Origin: Dasyornis broadbenti
Lineage: Eukaryota; Chordata; Aves; Passeriformes; Dasyornithidae
DNA: 64,000 nucleotides
Reading direction: 5' to 3'
Assembly (NCBI GenBank): GCA_013397935.1
Contig: VZRN01001146.1
Location: forward strand, 210,063 to 274,062
Both the position numbers and the translations under genes were made by a program. Numbering within the stretch: position 1 is the first letter of the stretch; every line of letters starts with the position of its first letter. Shown piece after piece: positions 58,610 through 64,000 of the stretch. Under the pieces are notes generated by a model. It searched no databases. It was not told the DNA's origin and worked only from the letters and a program-made list of their open reading frames with translations.

Positions 58610-61600
58610 CATGTTGGGGCTCACCGCAGAGCAAAAGCTGCTGATAACCCCCCCGCCCCCAAGGATGAAGGGAAGCAGATTCCTCCCAGGCAGACCCAGT
58701 CCAAGGCCCATTGCAGTCGGTACAAGCTTCTTCAGCTCCAGTGGGTTTGGGATAAGGCCCATAGTGAGCTCTGAGCCAGCTCTGCTGCCAAAACGCAAAA
58801 TCCTTTTCCATTGGCTTTGCCAGTTTGGTGTTAATACATGTGTGAAGGAGCTTGGGGCGGGGGGGGGACGTTTTTGAGGGTTTGTTTTTTTTTAAACTGA
58901 GGAATGATTTCACCCTTGCCAGCATGTGGACTTTGTGCAAAAGAAGAGGAGAGGAGGTGGGAGATCTTTTTCCTGAAGCCATCAGCTCCCTGCTGCAGCA
59001 TCCCAGCAGAGGGTGGATGTGTCCGTCACAGGCACCCCTGGGGCCCTAAGGCTGGGTTGGTCCCCTCTCTCTGCTGCAGAAGGGTAAATCTGGAGTCATG
59101 GGTGGGCATCCGTACAGACCCCTGCTCACCACACCCAGCTGAAACAAAAGGAGGCCTGATAAAACGTGGGATGTGGGAGAAAAGTACCCCCTGGACACAG
59201 GTGAGCCTCCCATTCCAGAATACCAGGACCTGCTGCAAGCTGGTGTCATTTTTATCCCATTTTCCCTAACAAACAACACTGCCCTGAGCCATCTTCCATC
59301 TTTCTCTGCCACTCAGATCTTTCCCCACTACCCAGCTCTGTGTTGCACATGTCCCACACAAGATGCTGTTGCCCCTTTGGCTTTCCAGGGGAAGGGCTTT
59401 GCCTTCCTGTGGCTTTCAGAGCATGTAACCTGGCCGGTCTCAGAATTAGGCTGGGGCTTTTCCAGGCTGCCACAGTATAAACAGTTTCAGTAGGGCACAT
59501 GTTAAACGGTAAGATCATCCGAAACCAAACATTTTCCCACTGCACACAATAAACATCCATAATAAATTACATTATACAAAATATATTTATGGCTAATTTT
59601 TTAATTTAAACCACCTGGGAAATTTTTGTTAGACTGGTTGATATGAAGGTCTCAGTATTCTGGTAATCTAATGATATCTAATAGACAAAATAGTATGATG
59701 TTACAGCAGTCTCAAAGCTTTCATTTTCTGTATCCCTCTCAGAGATCAAACTGGCAGAACTCATATTTTTTGAAATTTTATACATAATTGGTGATGCAAT
59801 TGCCAAAAATAACCTATTCATAGAAGTCTTGCTCTTCTGGTTTCTAACTTACTGTAATCACGGAACAGAGCAGCGCAGCACTTTGCAACGAAATATGGGT
59901 TTGGGTCAGGGAGCAAGGGCTACGATTGTGTGGCAGTTTCCATTCTGCGGATTATTTTACAGGCAATTTAAATTTAGTTTGGAGTTTTAACAGGGCTAAA
60001 ATGTAGTGCACCCATTCAGACATATAACCAAATCTTCAGAAAAGAAATAAAGCTGCAACTTGGGTATATTTTCTTTTCTGAACCAAAATTTTGCTCCAGT
60101 ATAAGATTTTCTAAACAAAACCTATTCGTGTCAAAGGAGACAAGAGTGTTTTGTCACATAAACTAAGCCCAGAACTGTAATCTTTCCACCATAAAACTCT
60201 CATGCTCATCACAGATCGGCCAAGATTTCAAAAAAGACTCAAGATCATCACAAATCTTGTCGAGCCAGTCTCTCTCTAGTCAATACAAATCCCAGCTCAA
60301 GCCGTGCTGTGGATCTGCAACGAGTGCTGGCGGCTTGGTAGTTGCTGGGCTCGTTTTAAAGTGCAGCCCATAGCTTTAGCTACTTCCTTGCCTCCTGTTG
60401 TTCCTGGGACTTGGAGGCCATGTGGTACATTTCAGCCTTAACTCTGAATTTCCTTTATTCGGAGATCAAACTCTGACATTCCCTCAAGGTAGTGGGGGTT
60501 ATGTCGTTGCGTATATCCCGGTTTAAAAGATAATGCTTCACTGAAACAGACCACAGCATTAAACCCTGAAATAAAACGAATTGTATTTCACTTCCCAACT
60601 CTTATTGCTGGATTAACTCTCATTTCTTTCTCTTTGTTACATATTTAGCACCAAATACAATATTCATTGCAGGCTAGCTTCCCTCCTCCCACACGTATCC
60701 GTGGCTGCCCTTTCTTCCAGCAGCACTGGAGAAGGCAATGCCTCGGCATAGCCTGGAAATGCAAACAAAAGGGAGGGAACATAAAGTCAATGAGTGATTT
60801 GACAGGGTTGCTTTATACTCTGAGAATTTGGATTTTTTGATTTAAAATGGCAGCGCAAAGAGACAGAGTCCTGGGGACAACAATATTCACTTTTCCTTAG
60901 CTCCTCCATCCCCTTTCCCATCTTGCTGCTTCTCTGCCAGTGAACACCTCCCTCCAGCAGCTCCTGCAGCAAGGGGGTCCTGGAGGTGCTTCCTGATGCT
61001 GACTGGTCTATGTCATGATCTATACTGGTCTTGTCTGGGTGTTCAGAACTGCAGCAGGAACCTGTTGCACAGGAACACGGCAGGAAGCCACTGGAAATCC
61101 ATCACACCCCATCCTTTGTATCCTAAACTCATCTCTTTCACCCTATTCCTCCTTCCCACCTTTGAAAAACCTGTCACTGCTTTTGCCCTCAGACCTGGGG
61201 ACAGGGCACTCCTGAGGATGCCCATGATCCAGGTAAGCAGTGCTAAGGGTGGAAAAGGCTTTGAGCCAGACGCTGGTTCTGTGTTGTCCGAGCTGAATCT
61301 GGGTTTTTTAATGACCGTTTCGTTTTCAAGTGCATTCCTGTGATCCCAGCCTTGAGCTTATGGCTCCATATGAAACTGCACTGCTTTAACTGGGTACATA
61401 GATTATAAAACCAGGAAGAGTGGTCTGGTTTGCTCTCCCTGTATAACACAGGCTACAGGAATTCCCTAAATTAATTCCTGTTTGGATTAGCTCATATCTT
61501 TTTAGAAAAACAGCCAACCTTAATTAAGACAAAGGAATTCCACCGATGTTGAAACCCACCCAGGTCTCAGTAAATAGTTTTACTGGTTAAATACTTTCAC

Positions 61601-62910
61601 TACTTAAAATATAAACTGCATTTATAATCTGCATTTGTCCACTTCTAGCTCTGTCTACTGAATAACATGACACTTGCATCTGCTAGTTTGAAAACCATGT
61701 GGGATTAAACTTCTTTCTGCTCTTCATAAGCCACTTCTTGCCTAACTAAACTGAAATGATGTAAAACTGATTGTATTAAATTACAGCAAAAGAACACCGA
61801 CTTGCTCCAAAAATGACAGCAAACCTAGTTAAATTTTAAATAAACAAATATTATGAATTCTTGGTTGGAAACCTAAGTGTCTGAACAAGCCCTTCCAAAG
61901 CTAAAGTACATTTGTTTAAAAAGTGGTTTACTGCAAAGCAAGGCAATTTCTGTGGACAAGGTTTCATTAGCTGAGATTTATAAAACTCCGTCTGCTTCCC
62001 CACTGCCCTTTCCTCGTCCACCCTGGGCTGGAGCAACCACCAACACTTTCTTTCTTCCACCACATACCTGTCCTGGCAGAAAATTCATCCCACTTTCTTC
62101 TTCAGCAACTCAGACAGCTTTATCGGGGAGCTGTGCTCCCCAGGACAGCCAGAAATACCTTCTCTGTCCAGCCACCTTTACTTACACAGGAAGCCAATAA
62201 ATATTTTACTGTGGATACTCCCACCACGGAAGCACACAATGAGTGCGTTTGGGAAGCATCCCAGGGAACATCCAGGCTGCTGCATATCAACACTGCGCTC
62301 CCTACACGCATCCAGAATGTTTCAGAGCCCTTGTGGGTGCACAGATATTGGTGTCAGGACTGCAAGCACCCCAGGAGCCTGTGCATACCACAGTGTCTCT
62401 CTAAACCACACACCGGACGTGCATTAATTGCAATTATAAATATCAAATGGATTTACCTGCTTTTCTCTCTGTATGTGCACACACAGACATAGGTATTAAA
62501 CACATAGATAAATTTATCTCAGTGGCATAAGCAGAAAAATATGTTCTGAACACACAAGTATGCACACATATCCATAAGCACAGCCCCATCCGCACTTACG
62601 TGCACTTAAATAAGTAGGTGAATAGGTGAATATGAACACTAATAGCCATTTATGGCAAACAACAATGAAAGCTGTCCCTGGAGCCCGCCTAGGGTACGGC
62701 AGCCAAAATGATTGAGTATGTACAGGGCACTGCTGCAGCAATGGCACTCACTTGGGCCTCCTTTTAGAAATGATTAATATTTAACCAGCTTGGTGAACCT
62801 GGCTTTGGTTTTAGTTATGATTAGATAACAGGGCGCACAGAGCTGTCCCACTAAGGACGTGGTGGGATGTCTGAGCAGCTGCCACTCGTGCTTTGCCAGA
62901 AGACAGACAG
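58610..62910. other. intergenic DNA; AT-rich 59.5-60.2 kb
   Basis: No gene recognised. A G9 run is at 58859-58867. The stretch 59490-60130 is AT-rich and without repeats, and 60290-60560 keeps several CpGs (GCCGTGC, AACGAGTGC, GTCGTTGCGTATATCCCGG); both may be conserved non-coding sequence. The 58599-58982 minus frame (127 codons) and its plus-strand partners overlap and have no domain. Confidence 0.45.
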
Positions 62911-62954
62911 AAAGCGAGAAGGGGAGAGAGGGAGAGATATGAGGCAGTGAAAAA

Positions 62955-62955
<1 letters not shown>

Positions 62956-62992
<37 letters not shown>
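62956..62992 (+). repeat. poly(A) run, 37 bases
   Basis: Thirty-seven consecutive A after GTGAAAAAC, followed by GTGCTCAGC. It is the longest homopolymer in the window. It could be the tail of a retroposed copy, but no parent body is recognised upstream and I see no clear target-site duplication. A GA-rich stretch lies at 62909-62945. Confidence 0.95.
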
Positions 62993-62994
<2 letters not shown>

Positions 62995-63119
62995 GCTCAG
63001 CTCCGTTTGTGTTTGTTTGGAAAGAAAAGGGGGAAAAGCAGCCTGAGAGGCCGGTGTAATAAGATGCTGTAGCTTTCATGAAAGAGGTGAAATAATTTTA
63101 AACACAGACACACAATGAG

Positions 63120-63510
63120 TTTATTTATTTAGAAAGTTGTTAAATAGAGTCTGGGAATTCAAATATTCAATGTTGACATTGTACAGAGCTGGCAGGGAGC
63201 CAGCCCCAGCTCTCCAGAGGGACCCAATGGCCACGGCGCCCAGGCCCTCGCCCCTCCCAGCCCACTAACTAGGTAAAAGCCATTAGTTATACCCACAAGC
63301 AATATCTGAATCCGAGTCAAATAATGTTGCCTCAGCCAGCCAACTTCAAAGGCGTGTAAGTATGTTTGGCTTTTTAGTGCTGGAACTGCAGCAATATGTC
63401 ACACTTTTGAAAGAGTTTTGTAAACAGTTCCTTCCCCTTTGTAGAAACATTTCTTAAGTTTCTTGTACCCCATGTAAACAGCGTTAATTAACAAGGGTTA
63501 CATTTTTCAT
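63120..63510. other. conserved-looking non-coding stretch
   Basis: Non-repetitive sequence with AT-rich words, including the 10-bp palindrome GTTAATTAAC at 63483-63492 and AATATTCAATGTTGACATTG at 63163-63182. It leads into the CpG-rich core downstream. No coding frame is credible. Confidence 0.35.
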
Positions 63511-63682
63511 TTACGAGCCGGGCTGTATTAATAACGAGCTCGCCTTTCGGACCGTCCTTTTCCTTTGTGTCCTTTCTCTGGCCGGCACCGCGGCCGGCCC
63601 GGTGTGGCCGGGGAGCAGCCAGGAGACACCGCAGAGCTCAGCCCCGGGCACCATCCCCCGCCACGGCACCACAAAGTCGGTC
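63510..63682. promoter_or_regulatory. short CpG-island-like core
   Basis: About seventeen CpGs in 170 bases, with GGCCGGCACCGCGGCCGGCC at 63580-63599 (itself nearly palindromic), GGCCGGGG and CCCCGGG. GC content is high here and falls sharply on both sides. It is shorter than a usual CpG island. It could be a distal promoter or enhancer core; I see no TATA box or recognisable first exon. A 74-codon plus frame through it is arginine- and alanine-rich because of composition. Confidence 0.4.
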
Positions 63683-63709
63683 CCAAATTCAGTGGTGGCT
63701 ATTGGCCCT

Positions 63710-63863
63710 GAGTAAGAGAGAAAGAGAGAAAGTGGGTAGAGGGAAGAAAGGCAAGGAGGAGATAAAAGGGAGGAAAGAAAAGAAAAAATAAAAGAAAAAG
63801 AAAAAGAAAAAGAAAAGAAAAGAAAAAAAGAAAATAAAAGAAAAGAAAAAAAGAAAATAAAAG
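63710..63863 (+). repeat. purine-rich low-complexity tract with 23-bp tandem duplication
   Basis: GA-rich sequence grades into A-rich text. A 23-base unit, starting AAAAGAAAAAAAGAAAATAA and ending AAG, occurs at 63818-63840 and again exactly at 63841-63863. This higher-order duplication precedes the pure pentanucleotide array. Confidence 0.85.
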
Positions 63864-63978
63864 AAAAGAAAAGAAAAGAAAAGAAAAGAAAAGAAAAGAA
63901 AAGAAAAGAAAAGAAAAGAAAAGAAAAGAAAAGAAAAGAAAAGAAAAGAAAAGAAAAGAAAAGAAAAGAAAAGAAAAG
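63864..63978 (+). repeat. (AAAAG)23 microsatellite
   Basis: Twenty-three uninterrupted AAAAG units (115 bases), ended by a five-A interruption at 63979-63983 and then GAATGAGAGAGAG. The strand is all purine, so triplex formation and length polymorphism are expected. The array ends about 20 bases before the window end. Confidence 0.97.
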
Positions 63979-64000
63979 AAAAAGAATGAGAGAGAGAAAG

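Noticed and set aside
1..64000. tRNA, rRNA, CRISPR arrays, bacterial operons or phage genes
   Set aside because: No cloverleaf-like gene, rRNA text, regularly spaced direct repeats or dense same-strand coding was seen; the texture is vertebrate non-coding DNA.

Overview
This window looks like vertebrate nuclear DNA with no gene that I can recognise. Open reading frames are short, overlap on both strands and show no known domain, codon bias or conserved motif. I see no rRNA, tRNA, CRISPR array, bacterial-type operon or intact mobile element. The background is moderately AT-rich and CpG-poor, with scattered poly(A)/poly(T) runs and microsatellites. There are no abundant young SINEs or L1 copies as in most mammals. 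The recognisable interspersed repeats are old and short: MIR-like and L2-like pieces, weak CR1-like pieces, and a set of palindromic relics built around 'CCCATTGACTTCAATGGG'-like and 'AGCAAAGCACTTAAGCAC'-like words. From memory, such relics are typical of sauropsid (turtle, crocodile, bird) genomes. With so few repeats, a bird is my best guess, but this is inference.

Layout. 0-6 kb: AT-rich intergenic DNA with a possible CR1 relic (0.6-1.0 kb), a palindromic relic (2.75-2.96 kb) and a second relic at 5.0 kb. 6-20 kb: intergenic DNA with a small CpG-rich patch (6.15 kb), a MIR-like piece (7.56 kb), a pure C17 run (11.88 kb) and a 10-bp-stem inverted repeat (16.25 kb). 19.4-21 kb: a CpG-bearing block followed by MIR-like pieces. 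21-29 kb: featureless intergenic DNA with pyrimidine tracts. 29.1-31.1 kb: a long AT-rich, almost repeat-free block. 31.2-32.1 kb: the longest open frame (282 codons, minus strand), unassigned. 35.17-35.79 kb: a CpG-dense but not GC-rich element, the strongest candidate regulatory element here. 39-42 kb: MIR-like and palindromic relics, plus a homopolymer pair holding the only ambiguous base. 45-52 kb: CpG patches and a composite palindromic relic (50.67-51.05 kb). 54-58.6 kb: short tandem repeats, a CpG-bearing block and L2-like and palindromic relics. 62.9-64 kb: a 37-base poly(A), a short CpG-island-like core and a long AAAAG microsatellite running almost to the window end.

If the window has a job, it is most likely cis-regulatory or structural DNA in a gene-poor interval. 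I cannot name the neighbouring gene. All calls come from reading by eye; no alignment or conservation score was available.
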